From positions 58,852 through 122,851 of the forward strand of contig CADADV010000004.1 in NCBI GenBank assembly GCA_902786815.1: a DNA stretch of 64,000 nucleotides, given 5' to 3'. The stretch comes from an uncultured Eubacteriales bacterium (GTDB taxonomy: Bacteria; Bacillota; Clostridia; Peptostreptococcales; Anaerovoracaceae). Positions 34,939 through 44,347 of this stretch are shown in pieces. The notes under the pieces were generated by a model. It was given only the letters and a program-made list of their open reading frames with translations, ran no database searches and had not been told where the DNA came from. The position numbers were made by a program, and so were the translations under genes. Positions within the stretch are counted from its first letter, which is position 1; each line of letters opens with the position of its first letter.

Positions 34939-36354
34939 ATGATTATGAAAAGAGTATTGATTATTATCGCTGCTGCTCTGGTATTCCTATTTGCAGCAGC
35001 CAGCGTTGCCACAGCGGCATACACACATTCTGAAGACAGCTCAGCCGACAGACTGCCGGACAACATTTCGATCAACGGAGTGGATGTTTCCGGTATGAGT
35101 TATGAAGAGGCAGCCAAAGTTCTTACAGAGGCGCAGAATGCGAAACATCTGCAGGTCGTAGGTAAACTCGGCGAGACGCTGGCCGACTATACGGATTTCG
35201 GCTGCACTTATGATATTGAAGATCAACTGAAGAATCTTAAAAAGGATCATAGGATCGCGTCGGCTCTCGGACACTACCTTCACATTCCTATCAATGCGCA
35301 GATTGCCATGAATATCAAAGACTGCGGCGACGACTTTGCTGACCGTGTGAAGAATTCCAAGTTCCTTGACCACGGCACGATCGTAGAAACCCAGGACGCC
35401 TATGTCGATATGGACGATCCGACCTTCCCGATCATTCCTGAGGTTTACGGAAACAAAACCGATGGAGATGCTTATCTTGCAGACATACTCCATGCGATCA
35501 CTATGAACATGTCGAGATTCGAGTTCGATGAAAACGCCTACAGGTCCATGCCTAAGGTCAAGAGCGATGATCCGAAGCTTCTCAGATACCAGAAATTCTG
35601 CCGCGCTTACCTGAACCAGAAAATCACCTACGAACTTGGCAAAGACACCTTTACCCTCTCGGTCAAGGAACTGCTTGGTCTCATGAAAGACGACCTCTCC
35701 GGAGAAGCCGATTCAGACAAGGTTAAAAAATATGTCAAGAAACTGAAAAAAGAATATGATATCGTCGGCGGCGAGCACAAGTTCACTTCCCTGACCGGAA
35801 AGACTTTCACAGTCAACGGCGGAAGCTACGGATGGATCATCGATGAGGAAGGCGAAGCGAAAAAACTTAAGAAAAATATCAATTCGCACGAAGATGTGAG
35901 TCGTTCGCCGGTCTTCTCCCAGAAAGGAAACGGAGAATACTCCAAGACCCTCGATCTTGGAAACACATATATCGACGTAGACCTGTCGAAACAACATGTC
36001 GTCTACTTCGAAAACGGCAAGAAGAAATTCGAAAGCGACTGTGTATCCGGCTGCGTAGCAGCAGGTCACAGCACGCCGACCGGCATCTTCTCCATCAACA
36101 ACAAAGCCAGAAACATCAAGCTTGTAGGAGGCGGCCCGAAGAAGAGCAAGACCCACTATGAAAGCTTCGTCAGCTACTGGATGTGTTTCCTCGGTTACGG
36201 ATACGGACTCCACGACGCCACCTGGAGATCCAACTTCGGCGGCGACATCTACAAGTACAGCGGCAGCCACGGATGCGTAAACCTGCCGCCAGCCAAAGCC
36301 GGTGAACTCTACGACCTCATCAGCGTCGGAACCATCGTCATCGTCCACAACTAA
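34939..36354 (+). CDS. L,D-transpeptidase (YkuD) with putative peptidoglycan-binding domains
   Basis: 471 residues. An N-terminal membrane anchor or signal (about 4-28) is followed by INGVDVSGMSYEEAAKVL, the start of a PG_binding_4-type domain, then a long linker region, and a C-terminal YkuD domain (about 345-470). The catalytic motif HGCVNLP with SGSHGC is present near residue 445, giving the catalytic cysteine, with GYGLHDATW as the conserved upstream His part. It should form 3-3 cross-links in the wall from outside the membrane. The first ATG has weak Shine-Dalgarno; a second ATG lies two codons on. A hairpin directly after the stop can terminate it. Confidence 0.9.
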   Translation: MIMKRVLIIIAAALVFLFAAASVATAAYTHSEDSSADRLPDNISINGVDVSGMSYEEAAKVLTEAQNAKHLQVVGKLGETLADYTDFGCTYDIEDQLKNLKKDHRIASALGHYLHIPINAQIAMNIKDCGDDFADRVKNSKFLDHGTIVETQDAYVDMDDPTFPIIPEVYGNKTDGDAYLADILHAITMNMSRFEFDENAYRSMPKVKSDDPKLLRYQKFCRAYLNQKITYELGKDTFTLSVKELLGLMKDDLSGEADSDKVKKYVKKLKKEYDIVGGEHKFTSLTGKTFTVNGGSYGWIIDEEGEAKKLKKNINSHEDVSRSPVFSQKGNGEYSKTLDLGNTYIDVDLSKQHVVYFENGKKKFESDCVSGCVAAGHSTPTGIFSINNKARNIKLVGGGPKKSKTHYESFVSYWMCFLGYGYGLHDATWRSNFGGDIYKYSGSHGCVNLPPAKAGELYDLISVGTIVIVHN

Positions 36355-36355
36355 A

Positions 36356-36389
36356 AATGTGTCAAAAGGGACGGTTCTTTTGACACATT
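36356..36389. repeat. REP-like perfect palindrome, also terminator of the transpeptidase gene
   Basis: AATGTGTCAAAAG (36356-36368) pairs over 13 bp with CTTTTGACACATT (36377-36389), loop GGACGGTT. It begins one base after the TAA stop. From memory, palindromes of this exact type (GTGTCAAAAG / GGACGGTT) are dispersed repeats in many genomes and are linked to RAYT transposases; this is recollection, not a search. The following T-run is weak. Confidence 0.65.
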
Positions 36390-36390
36390 C

Positions 36391-36684
36391 GGCGAAACCA
36401 GAAGACGCCTGGATATTCGGGCGGCGAGACCGGAGGACGGCGTGCGGGCGATTCCGCAGGAGTAGGATCACTATCGACCGGCGGAAACAGCGGATAGTGA
36501 CCGTGCGGTTTCCGCAGGAGCAGGCACAACCATATGCGAAATGAACATAGAGAATAGTAAAATCCCAGGCACTGTCTGAGCTGCACCGCAGCGAGTTTGC
36601 CTGGGATTCTATTCTCTGTGAATGAGCATGCATGGTTGTCTGCGACGAGGACTTAGCCAGGTCACTATTCGCTGTTTTCACCGG
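36391..36684 (-). repeat. Large structured hairpin element, copy 2, with repeated left part
   Basis: Main fold: 36478-36502 pairs with 36660-36684 (25 positions, three mismatches or wobbles), enclosing an inner hairpin at 36539-36626. The 28 bases at 36539-36566 are identical to 2761-2788 of copy 1, 36603-36626 differ from 2823-2846 at one base, and GAGGACTTAGCC recurs (36647-36658). The outer stem has no sequence likeness to that of copy 1. To its left are a second TTCCGCAGGAG (36452) and a degenerate ~32-bp tandem repeat (36391 and 36423, GGCGARACCRGARGACG). TCACTATC at 36468-36475 can pair with GATAGTGA in the left arm and so competes with the main stem. The strand assumes reading with the genes upstream on minus. 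Confidence 0.72.
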
Positions 36685-36693
36685 TCAGCGATT

Positions 36694-36939
36694 TTACCGG
36701 CGTTTCTTCCCGCCCTTCTTCGCAGCCTTCGCCTGCATCGCCGCCCACTCCTGCTCCTCGCGGCGCCGAGCGGCCAGTGATCGGCCTAACGTCCAGACGA
36801 TGAAAACGAGGGCAGCTGCAACCAGAATGATGATCGTCGTCTTCGTATCGTCCATAAATCCGAAAAGCTTTCCGAAAATGATGACGCCGATCATAAAGGC
36901 CCAGAAATATATGATTTTGCCTATGATTCCTCCATCCAT
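36694..36939 (-). CDS. Small two-helix membrane protein, unknown
   Basis: 81 residues. Hydrophobic helices at about 7-27 and 34-52 with a short DDTKT loop, then a basic C-terminal tail (RRREEQEW, KKGGKKRR). GGAGG is placed correctly before the ATG; it follows the pyc stop by 15 bases and is probably the last gene of the pyc transcript. No family is recognised. The inside-positive tail suggests a cytoplasmic C-terminus, possibly contacting nucleic acid or ribosome. Confidence 0.7.
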   Translation of the reverse strand: MDGGIIGKIIYFWAFMIGVIIFGKLFGFMDDTKTTIIILVAAALVFIVWTLGRSLAARRREEQEWAAMQAKAAKKGGKKRR

Positions 36940-36954
36940 GGGGAATGTGCCTCC

Positions 36955-39900
36955 TTATTCTTCTTCTGTTTCTTCTCTCAGTCTTGCAATCAATTCGCCT
37001 GCTTCGACCTGCTGGCCCTGGCTGACGAAAATCTTGTCAATGACGCCGCCGGTGGTCGCGAGAATATTCGTCTCCATCTTCATGGCTTCGATGACTGCGA
37101 TCGGCTGTTTCTCTTCGACGGTTTCTCCTTCAGAGACAAGCAGCTTCACGATACTGCCCGGAATGTTGGCGCCGACTTCCATCGGATCATCCGGATCGGC
37201 GAAGACCACATGCGTGCTGGCGGAAGCGTAATCAGCCGCCGCCTTGTCTTTGATCTTGACGAAGCTTCTGTTGCCGTTGACTTCGAATATAACATTACGG
37301 AAGCCCTCAGCATCCGGCTCGCGGATATCGACCAGTCTGATGACAAGCTCTCTTCCTTCACGTACCTTGACCTCGCAGGTCTCGTCCTCAGACAGTCCGT
37401 GGAAGAAGATATCCGAACCCATATACCGGAAGTAACCTTCATCCCGCATGCTCTTGCGGAAGTCGTCGTATACTTTCGGATACAGCGCATAGGCCAGGCA
37501 CTGCTGCTCGTCCGCATCGATGTCATATGTCTCGTCAAGGTATTTCTTGATAGCGTCAAAGTCTTCATCCGGCAGGAGTTCGCCAGGTCTGCAGGTAATC
37601 GGTTCTCTTCCGTGGAGAACGAGCTTCTGCAGTTTTTCCGGGAATCCGCCTTCCGGCTGTCCCATCATACCTTCGAAGAAGGATACGATCGAGTCAGGGA
37701 AGTCCATATTAGCTGCCTTCTCATAAATGTTTTCAGGCGTCAGGTCGTTCTGCACCATGAAGATCGCCATGTCGCCGACTGCCTTTGAGGAAGGCGTTAC
37801 CTTGACGATATCTCCCAGCATCTCGTTGACCGTCTTGTACATTTCCTTGACTTCCTTGAACTTGTGTCCAAGTCCGAAGGATTCCACCTGGGACTTCAGG
37901 TTCGAATACTGGCCTCCCGGCATCTCATACTTGTAGATTTCCGCAGAGCCCGTCATCATATCAGACTCGAACTGCTTATATACAGGACGTACTGCTGCCC
38001 AGTAATCTGAGATTTCCTGAATGCCGTCCAGATCCAGTCCTGTATCCCTCTGCGCGCCTTCCAGCGCTGCAGCGATGGAATTCAGAGCCGGCTGTGAGGT
38101 CAGTCCTGACATGCTGTTGAACGCAGCGTCTACGATATCGCATCCGGCGTTTGCCGCCATCATCAGGCTGGCGACGCCGTTTCCGGAAGTATCGTGGGTA
38201 TGCAGATGGATCGGAATGCTGATTTCGTTCTTCAGCGCCTCGATCAGAACCTTGGCGGCCATCGGCTTCAGCAGTCCTGACATGTCCTTGATACCCAGGA
38301 TGTGCGTGCCGCGGCGTTCTAGTTCCTTCGCCATCTTCACATAGTAATCAAGATTGTATTTCGTTCTGGATTTGTCCAGAATATCGCCTGTATAGCAGAT
38401 GCAAGCTTCTGCGACCTTTCCCTGATTGAGTGTTTCATCCAGCGCCACTTCCATGCCCTGGATCCAGTTCAGGGAGTCAAAGATCCTGAACACATCGATA
38501 CCGGAACGTGCGCTCTCCTTGACGAAACGCCGGATGACGTTGTCCGGATAGTTTTTGTATCCGACTGCGTTGGCGCCGCGGATGAGCATCTGGAACATGA
38601 TGTTCGGAATCAGTTCCCGCAGCGTTGACAGTCTCTCCCATGGAGATTCCTTCAGGAACCGGTACGCGGTATCGAATGTCGCGCCGCCCCACATCTCAAT
38701 GGAGAACAGATCCTTGCCGTACTTGGCGACGGCAGGAGCGATTTTCTCCATGTCGACAGTACGTACGCGCGTTGCCATCAGCGACTGCTGCGCGTCACGC
38801 ATGGATGTATCGGTCAGCAGCAGCTTGTTCTGCGATTTGACCCATTCTACGACGCCTTCCGGGCCCTTCTCATCCAGCAGCTGCTTCGTACCGCGAAGGA
38901 TCGCCACATCCCCTGCCTTGATGTCCGGAATGACCGGCTTATCGAAATTCGGCTTGATGCCTTTGTTGCCGTTGACATATTTCTCTCCCAAGAATCTGAG
39001 GACCTTCGTTTCGGACTCAGCACGCGGCTTGCTGTGCAGAAGCTGCGGATTGTCTGCTATAAATCCGGTATCGCACTCTCCTGCCCGGAAAATCGGGTGG
39101 TTCAGTACGTTCATGAGGAAGTTCCGGTTCGTCTTGACGCCCTGGACTTTCAGCTCACGGAGCGCTCTTCTGGCTTTGTTGGCCGCATCGTCCCATGTTC
39201 TTGACCATGCGGTGACCTTGACCAGCAGGCTGTCATAGTACGGCGAGATCACAGCCCCCGCCTGGGCGTTGCCCGCGTCGAGTCGGATGCCGTAGCCGCC
39301 AGGTGAAATATACCGGGTGATCTGCCCCGTATCCGGCGCGAATCCGTTCTCCGGATCTTCTGTCGTCACACGGCACTGGATCGCGTATCCGGTAGGTTTG
39401 ATCTGGCTTTGCTTGATATTGACTTCCTTAGAGTCAAGTTTATAGCCTTCCGCAATGAGGATCTGTGCCTGCACGATATCGATGCCCGTTGTCATTTCAG
39501 TGACAGTGTGCTCTACCTGGATCCTCGGGTTCATCTCGATGAAATAATGGTTTCCGTCTTTGTCGATGAGGAATTCCACTGTTCCTGCGCTCTTGTAGTT
39601 GACAGCTTTTGCGATCTTGATCGCGTCTGCACAGAGTTTCTTGCGAAGCTCGTCGGAAATGCTCAGCGCCGGCGTAAATTCGATGACCTTCTGATGACGT
39701 CTCTGGATCGAGCAGTCACGTTCACCGAGATGCACGATGTTGCCATAGTTGTCACCAAGGATCTGCACCTCAATGTGCTTCGGCCGTTCAATGTATTTCT
39801 CAATGAAGATATCTTCTGATCCAAAAGCTTTCAACGCCTCTGATCTGGCGCTCTCGAACTGGGACGGGAGCTCCTCTGCGCTGCGCACGATACGCATGCC

Positions 39901-40416
39901 GCGTCCGCCGCCGCCTGCTGCCGCCTTGAGCATGACAGGATAGCCGCACTCCTCCGCGAACTCCAGCGCGGTCTTTACGTCGGGGATCTTCTCCGCAATG
40001 CCCGGAATCGTCGGTACACCGACAGACTTGGCGACGATCTTCGACTGGACTTTATCGCCCAGCTGATCCATCATGTCACCGGACGGACCGATGAACACGA
40101 TGCCGTTCGCCTCGCAGGCACGGGCAAAATCCGAATTCTCTGCCAGGAATCCGTATCCCGGATGGATGGCGTCAATACCCTTGGTCTTCGCCAGTTCAAT
40201 GATTTCATCTATTCCCAGATAAGCGTCAACAGGCGCTTTGCCCTGGCCTATCTGATAGGATCGGTCGGACTTTGTTCTGAACAGCGTTTCCTTGTCTTCT
40301 TCTGAATAGATCGCGATGCTCCGGATATCCAGTTCCTTGCAGGCTCTGAATATTCTGATGGCGATCTCTCCGCGGTTAGCAACTAGTACACGCTTGAATT
40401 TTTTCTGTTCTGCCAT
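36955..40416 (-). CDS. pyc: Pyruvate carboxylase
   Basis: 1153 residues, the full single-chain form. Makes oxaloacetate from pyruvate, bicarbonate and ATP. Domains in order: biotin carboxylase (about 5-455; KAAAGGGGRGMRIV, EMNPRIQVEHTVTE), carboxyltransferase barrel of the HMGL type (about 530-800; RDAQQSLMATRVR with metal ligand Asp, and HLHTHDTSG), allosteric/PYC-OADA region, and the biotinyl domain with EAMKMETNI near residue 1120. A clear AGAGG precedes the ATG. An 11-bp palindrome sits between its promoter and start (40440-40467). Confidence 0.96.
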   Translation of the reverse strand: MAEQKKFKRVLVANRGEIAIRIFRACKELDIRSIAIYSEEDKETLFRTKSDRSYQIGQGKAPVDAYLGIDEIIELAKTKGIDAIHPGYGFLAENSDFARACEANGIVFIGPSGDMMDQLGDKVQSKIVAKSVGVPTIPGIAEKIPDVKTALEFAEECGYPVMLKAAAGGGGRGMRIVRSAEELPSQFESARSEALKAFGSEDIFIEKYIERPKHIEVQILGDNYGNIVHLGERDCSIQRRHQKVIEFTPALSISDELRKKLCADAIKIAKAVNYKSAGTVEFLIDKDGNHYFIEMNPRIQVEHTVTEMTTGIDIVQAQILIAEGYKLDSKEVNIKQSQIKPTGYAIQCRVTTEDPENGFAPDTGQITRYISPGGYGIRLDAGNAQAGAVISPYYDSLLVKVTAWSRTWDDAANKARRALRELKVQGVKTNRNFLMNVLNHPIFRAGECDTGFIADNPQLLHSKPRAESETKVLRFLGEKYVNGNKGIKPNFDKPVIPDIKAGDVAILRGTKQLLDEKGPEGVVEWVKSQNKLLLTDTSMRDAQQSLMATRVRTVDMEKIAPAVAKYGKDLFSIEMWGGATFDTAYRFLKESPWERLSTLRELIPNIMFQMLIRGANAVGYKNYPDNVIRRFVKESARSGIDVFRIFDSLNWIQGMEVALDETLNQGKVAEACICYTGDILDKSRTKYNLDYYVKMAKELERRGTHILGIKDMSGLLKPMAAKVLIEALKNEISIPIHLHTHDTSGNGVASLMMAANAGCDIVDAAFNSMSGLTSQPALNSIAAALEGAQRDTGLDLDGIQEISDYWAAVRPVYKQFESDMMTGSAEIYKYEMPGGQYSNLKSQVESFGLGHKFKEVKEMYKTVNEMLGDIVKVTPSSKAVGDMAIFMVQNDLTPENIYEKAANMDFPDSIVSFFEGMMGQPEGGFPEKLQKLVLHGREPITCRPGELLPDEDFDAIKKYLDETYDIDADEQQCLAYALYPKVYDDFRKSMRDEGYFRYMGSDIFFHGLSEDETCEVKVREGRELVIRLVDIREPDAEGFRNVIFEVNGNRSFVKIKDKAAADYASASTHVVFADPDDPMEVGANIPGSIVKLLVSEGETVEEKQPIAVIEAMKMETNILATTGGVIDKIFVSQGQQVEAGELIARLREETEEE

Positions 40417-40439
40417 AATGTAATACCTCTTTCAAAAAA

Positions 40440-40467
40440 ACTATGTATATCAAAAAATATACATAGT
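40440..40467. promoter_or_regulatory. 11-bp inverted repeat at the pyc transcription start region
   Basis: ACTATGTATAT (40440-40450) and ATATACATAGT (40457-40467) with a 6-base spacer, perfect. On the minus strand it is followed by seven T residues, so it can act as a terminator for the upstream mscS gene. It also covers the predicted +1 of a TGGTAAAAT promoter (40469-40477), as a repressor site would. The two readings cannot be separated from sequence. Confidence 0.6.
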
Positions 40468-40468
40468 A

Positions 40469-40477
40469 ATTTTACCA
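40469..40477 (-). promoter_or_regulatory. Extended -10 promoter of pyc
   Basis: TGGTAAAAT on the minus strand, about 50 bases before the pyc ATG. No convincing -35. Confidence 0.5.
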
Positions 40478-40529
40478 CATATCGACTTGATTTACCACAC
40501 TAAAGTTGGCGAATTCTGCCTTCGGCCGG

Positions 40530-41345
40530 TTACGCTTCCGGCTCTCCTCCGCGCACTGTAACATCCATGTGCGGATACGGGATCTCGATGCCTGCTTCTG
40601 CAAAAGCATCCTTGACTCTTTTGCCCAGATCATAGCCGGCATTCCAGTAGTCTTCCACCTTGCAGTACGCCAGGCAGTCGATATTGATGCCGCTTTCTTC
40701 ATACTTGCCTGCCCCGATGATCGGCGCCGGATCGGAAATGATGAATTCGGAATCCTCACAGACCTTCTTCAGTACTTCTATGGCCTTTGGAATATCCGCT
40801 TCATAGGAGATGCTGTAAGTACGGTCCACTCTCCGGATCTCCCGGTTGCTTTCGTTGAACACGACGGAGGTGTTGATGATGCCGTTCGGGATGGTCACCG
40901 TCCTGCGGTCAAAGGTACGCAGTTTGGTGAGGAACAGATCGATGGATTCCACGTATCCTCTCGTTTCGCCCACGCTGATCAGATCGCCCGCCCCGAACGG
41001 ATGGGTAATGATGATCATGATCCCGCCGGCTACGTTGGCAAGGGAATCCTTCAGAGCCAGAGCGATCGCCGCTCCCGCAGCTCCCAGCACTGCTACGATT
41101 GTCGTCATGCTGACCCCGAACAGCTGCAGGACGATCGTGACGATGATGACGATGCAGATGACTTTGACCGCGTTGACAATGAACGTTATGATCGCATTAT
41201 CGATTTTCTCGCTTTTACGGAGGACTTTGCGCAGCGCCTTCACGATTATGGCTGTAACGATAAAGCCTCCCAATATAACGCATGCCAGATTGATGATAAA
41301 CACCCATCCGGGTCCTAGACTGGAGATTGGTTCAAATATGCCCAT
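40530..41345 (-). CDS. mscS: Small-conductance mechanosensitive channel (MscS family)
   Basis: 271 residues, near the MscS core length. Three N-terminal helices; the pore helix carries the GAAGAAIALALKDSLANVAGG pattern of small residues (about 91-111), then the beta domain (GDLISVGETRGYVESI, TIPNGIINTSVV) and the mixed C-terminal domain. It opens under membrane tension to release solutes. AAGGAAAT precedes the ATG. It lies between typA and pyc. Confidence 0.92.
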   Translation of the reverse strand: MGIFEPISSLGPGWVFIINLACVILGGFIVTAIIVKALRKVLRKSEKIDNAIITFIVNAVKVICIVIIVTIVLQLFGVSMTTIVAVLGAAGAAIALALKDSLANVAGGIMIIITHPFGAGDLISVGETRGYVESIDLFLTKLRTFDRRTVTIPNGIINTSVVFNESNREIRRVDRTYSISYEADIPKAIEVLKKVCEDSEFIISDPAPIIGAGKYEESGINIDCLAYCKVEDYWNAGYDLGKRVKDAFAEAGIEIPYPHMDVTVRGGEPEA

Positions 41346-41359
41346 AGTGATTTCCTTTC

Positions 41360-43282
41360 CTACTCATACCGCTCTCTGCGCGCGTTCCTGCGCCGGTCCA
41401 GTTCGCTCAGGATCTTTTTCCTGAGACGGATATCCCCCGGCACGATCTCCACCAGCTCATCGTCGTCGATGAATTCCAGGGCTTCTTCCAGGGTGAACAC
41501 TCTCGGCGGCGTGAGGCGCACATTATCGTCACTGCCTGCCGCCCGCATATTCGTCTGCTTCTTTTCCTTGCACGGGTTCACCACCATATCGTCTGAGCGG
41601 GCGTTCATGCCGACGATCATTCCCTCGTAGACCTTCACCTGCGGTCCGACGAACATCTGCACTCTCTCCTGTATATTGAAGATCGCATAGGGCGTTGTGA
41701 CGCCGGCTTCCTGGGCGATGGCGACGCCGTTGATCCTCTGCGGGATCTCTCCGGTGAATTCATCAAAGCGGTCGAACCGCCGGACCATAGTTCCCTCACC
41801 GTGGGTGTCGTTGATGAACTCGCTCCGGTATCCCAGCAGTCCTCTGGTCGGCACCAGGTATTCCAGCCTTGTGTATCCGTTCTCGCTCTTCATCTGCTGC
41901 ATGAGGCCTTTGCGCACGTTGAGTTTGCTGATCACAGAACCGGAGTAGATGTCCGGCACGCTCAGCACGACCTCTTCAAAAGGCTCCAGGGTCCGTCCGC
42001 GCTCGTCCTTGCGCATGATGACTTCAGGCTTTGATACGGCCAGTTCGTACCCTTCCCGCCGCATGTTCTCGATCAGAATCGACAGGTGCAGCTCGCCTCT
42101 GCCGCTGACCTTGAAGCTGTCAGTGGAATCCGTCTCCTCGACCTTCAGCCCTACATTGACTTCCAGTTCCTTATTCAGACGCTCCCGGATATGGCGGGAG
42201 GTGACATATTTGCCTGCTTTGCCTGCGAACGGCGACTTGTTGACCATGAAGTACATGGACAAAGTCGGCTCTTCGATGGAAATCATCGGCATCGGGTCTT
42301 CCTTGCCTTCCTCGCAGATGGTCTCCCCGATGGAGATGTCCGGAATACCCGACAGCACCACGATATCGCCGGCAACGGCTTCATCTACCGGGACTCTCTT
42401 CAGTCCTCTGTAGACGAAGACCTGATTGATTTTGCGCTGTTCTACTGCACCGCCTTCTCTGCATACAGAGACAGTCGATGCTTCGCGGACTTTGCCCTTG
42501 GTGACGCGTCCGATGCCCAGGCGGCCGATGTAATCGTCATAAGCCAGCGCCGAGATCTGCAGCTGCAGCGGTTCCTCTGCAAGCTCTGCCGGATAAGGGT
42601 CGCAGTGCTCTACGATCGTCTCGAACAAAGGCTTGATATCCAGTCCGTTCATGCCTTTGGCTGACTTCTTCAGTTTCATGGGCTTGCCTTCATTGTCGGT
42701 ATATCCGCCGGCCATTTCCACGGAAAGACCTTCCACTTCCGCCGGATCCCGCACGACGATGCCCTGACGTGCGATTCCGTAGAGAATCGGGAAGTCCAGC
42801 TGCGCATCGCTTGCCTCCAGATCCATGAACAGTTCATAGACCTCGTCGACGACTTCATCGATTCGGGCGTCCTTCTTATCGATCTTGTTGATCAGCAGGA
42901 TCGGCACGATGCCCTGCTCCAGGGATTTCTTGAGCACGAACCTTGTCTGGGGCATGGGCCCTTCACTGGAATCCACGAGCAAAATCACCGTATCCACGGT
43001 GCGCATGATGCGTTCGACCTCCGAGCTGAAATCTGCGTGTCCCGGCGTGTCGACGATGTTGATTTTCGTGTTCCCGTACATGACGGAGCAGTTCTTCGAG
43101 TAGATGGTGATGCCCCGCTCCCGTTCTATGTCATCGCTGTCCATGACGCAGTCCACCACCTGCTGGTTTTCCCGGAACACCCCGCTCTGATTGAGGAATG
43201 CGTCCACCAGGGTGGATTTGCCCGCGTCGACATGGGCGATCACTGCGATATTGATGATGTTCTGTCCTTGTTTGTCTGTCAC
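41360..43282 (-). CDS. typA: Ribosome-binding GTPase TypA/BipA
   Basis: 640 residues, slightly above the usual ~610 because of a C-terminal tail rich in Arg and a small loop insertion. G1 AHVDAGKSTLVD, G2/G3 ERGITIYSKN and DTPGHADFSSEVER, G4 NKIDKKDARID, then the EF-G-like domains III and V and the TypA-specific C-terminal domain (GTMVRRFDRFDEF-type region, KKQTNMRAAGSDD). TypA acts in ribosome assembly and stress. The start is GTG at 43282 behind AGAGGG. Confidence 0.95.
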   Translation of the reverse strand: MTDKQGQNIINIAVIAHVDAGKSTLVDAFLNQSGVFRENQQVVDCVMDSDDIERERGITIYSKNCSVMYGNTKINIVDTPGHADFSSEVERIMRTVDTVILLVDSSEGPMPQTRFVLKKSLEQGIVPILLINKIDKKDARIDEVVDEVYELFMDLEASDAQLDFPILYGIARQGIVVRDPAEVEGLSVEMAGGYTDNEGKPMKLKKSAKGMNGLDIKPLFETIVEHCDPYPAELAEEPLQLQISALAYDDYIGRLGIGRVTKGKVREASTVSVCREGGAVEQRKINQVFVYRGLKRVPVDEAVAGDIVVLSGIPDISIGETICEEGKEDPMPMISIEEPTLSMYFMVNKSPFAGKAGKYVTSRHIRERLNKELEVNVGLKVEETDSTDSFKVSGRGELHLSILIENMRREGYELAVSKPEVIMRKDERGRTLEPFEEVVLSVPDIYSGSVISKLNVRKGLMQQMKSENGYTRLEYLVPTRGLLGYRSEFINDTHGEGTMVRRFDRFDEFTGEIPQRINGVAIAQEAGVTTPYAIFNIQERVQMFVGPQVKVYEGMIVGMNARSDDMVVNPCKEKKQTNMRAAGSDDNVRLTPPRVFTLEEALEFIDDDELVEIVPGDIRLRKKILSELDRRRNARRERYE

Positions 43283-43312
43283 TTTATGCCCTCTTTTCTT
43301 ATTAATATTATT

Positions 43313-44347
43313 CTAAACTCCCATAATGAGCGGTACGCCCAGGGATGTTACGATACACATGATAACGCCTGTTGCAAAAGCATACACGACGAGGTTGGGT
43401 CCGCACGACCGTTCCACAATCGGCAGACACACGTCCATGGCTGCGATTCCCGGCACCCCGGTGGATTCCAGATAGCCGATCTTCTTTGCCACAAGCGGGA
43501 TGAAAATGATGCCCGTCACTTCCCGGATGACGTTGTGCATGAAGGAAATGGCGCTGGCGATCATATACTGCTGACCGGCGCTGGCGATCACGATCGGCGC
43601 GTAGGAATACCAGCCGAATCCGACGCAGATGGCGGAACCCTCTTTCAACGTGAGCCCCATAAGCAGGCACACTGCGACGCCGGCGACCATAGTCCCGATC
43701 ATCGTTGCGAAGGGGAACACCAATACGCGGAATCCTGCCCGCCGGATGCTCCGGATCACTTCCTCTGATCCGCCGAGATCCAGTCCCACAAAGAACATGA
43801 GGATGCAAAGCAGAACAATCAGGGCGTCATTGGATGCCACGTCGAACAGCTGCAGGACCTCAGGCGTTTGCCGCAGTATGAAGAATGCCCCGATGAGCAT
43901 GCCTGCGGCAACGATTCCCAGGATCATGAACGTGCTCTTCAGATCCATGCTGCCCTGCTCTTCTGCCTGGTTCGGCTGTCCCGTTCCTTCTGAATCCGTT
44001 CCGCCTGCCAAAGTTCCGCCTCCTGCCTTTGCTTCTGCCGCAGCCAGATCGGCAATGAAACGGCCTTTCCGGTCCATGCCGAAAATCTTCCGCGTCAAGA
44101 AGATCGCTCCGAGACTGCCGGCGATGCAGCAGATTGTGATCACAAGGGACATGAGACCGATCGTCCCCAGGTTCTCGATAACCTGCTCATTGGCTCCCAT
44201 CCGAAGGCCCATGATCAGGCAAAGCCCGTACACGGTCACCATCATGGCCTTCGCAAGACCCGGGAAGGTCTTTCCCTTTTTTGCCGATCTCCAGGCAATG
44301 ATATACCCTATGATCAAAAAACTCCAGTATAGCGCAAGCAGTTTCAT
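43313..44347 (-). CDS. lysO: LysO-family (DUF340) lysine exporter
   Basis: 344 residues, about eight to ten helices in two halves. The N-terminal half has MVTVYGLCLIMGLRMGANEQV and the C-terminal half GVDLGGSEEV-like FVGLDLGGSEEVI, then GFGWYSYAPIVI and FMHNVIREVTGI, the pattern of YbjE/LysO proteins, which export lysine. A hydrophilic Gly/Glu-rich loop (about 95-130) joins the halves. The ATG overlaps the ung stop (TAATG); GGAGG is ten bases ahead within ung. Co-transcribed with ung. Confidence 0.85.
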   Translation of the reverse strand: MKLLALYWSFLIIGYIIAWRSAKKGKTFPGLAKAMMVTVYGLCLIMGLRMGANEQVIENLGTIGLMSLVITICCIAGSLGAIFLTRKIFGMDRKGRFIADLAAAEAKAGGGTLAGGTDSEGTGQPNQAEEQGSMDLKSTFMILGIVAAGMLIGAFFILRQTPEVLQLFDVASNDALIVLLCILMFFVGLDLGGSEEVIRSIRRAGFRVLVFPFATMIGTMVAGVAVCLLMGLTLKEGSAICVGFGWYSYAPIVIASAGQQYMIASAISFMHNVIREVTGIIFIPLVAKKIGYLESTGVPGIAAMDVCLPIVERSCGPNLVVYAFATGVIMCIVTSLGVPLIMGV

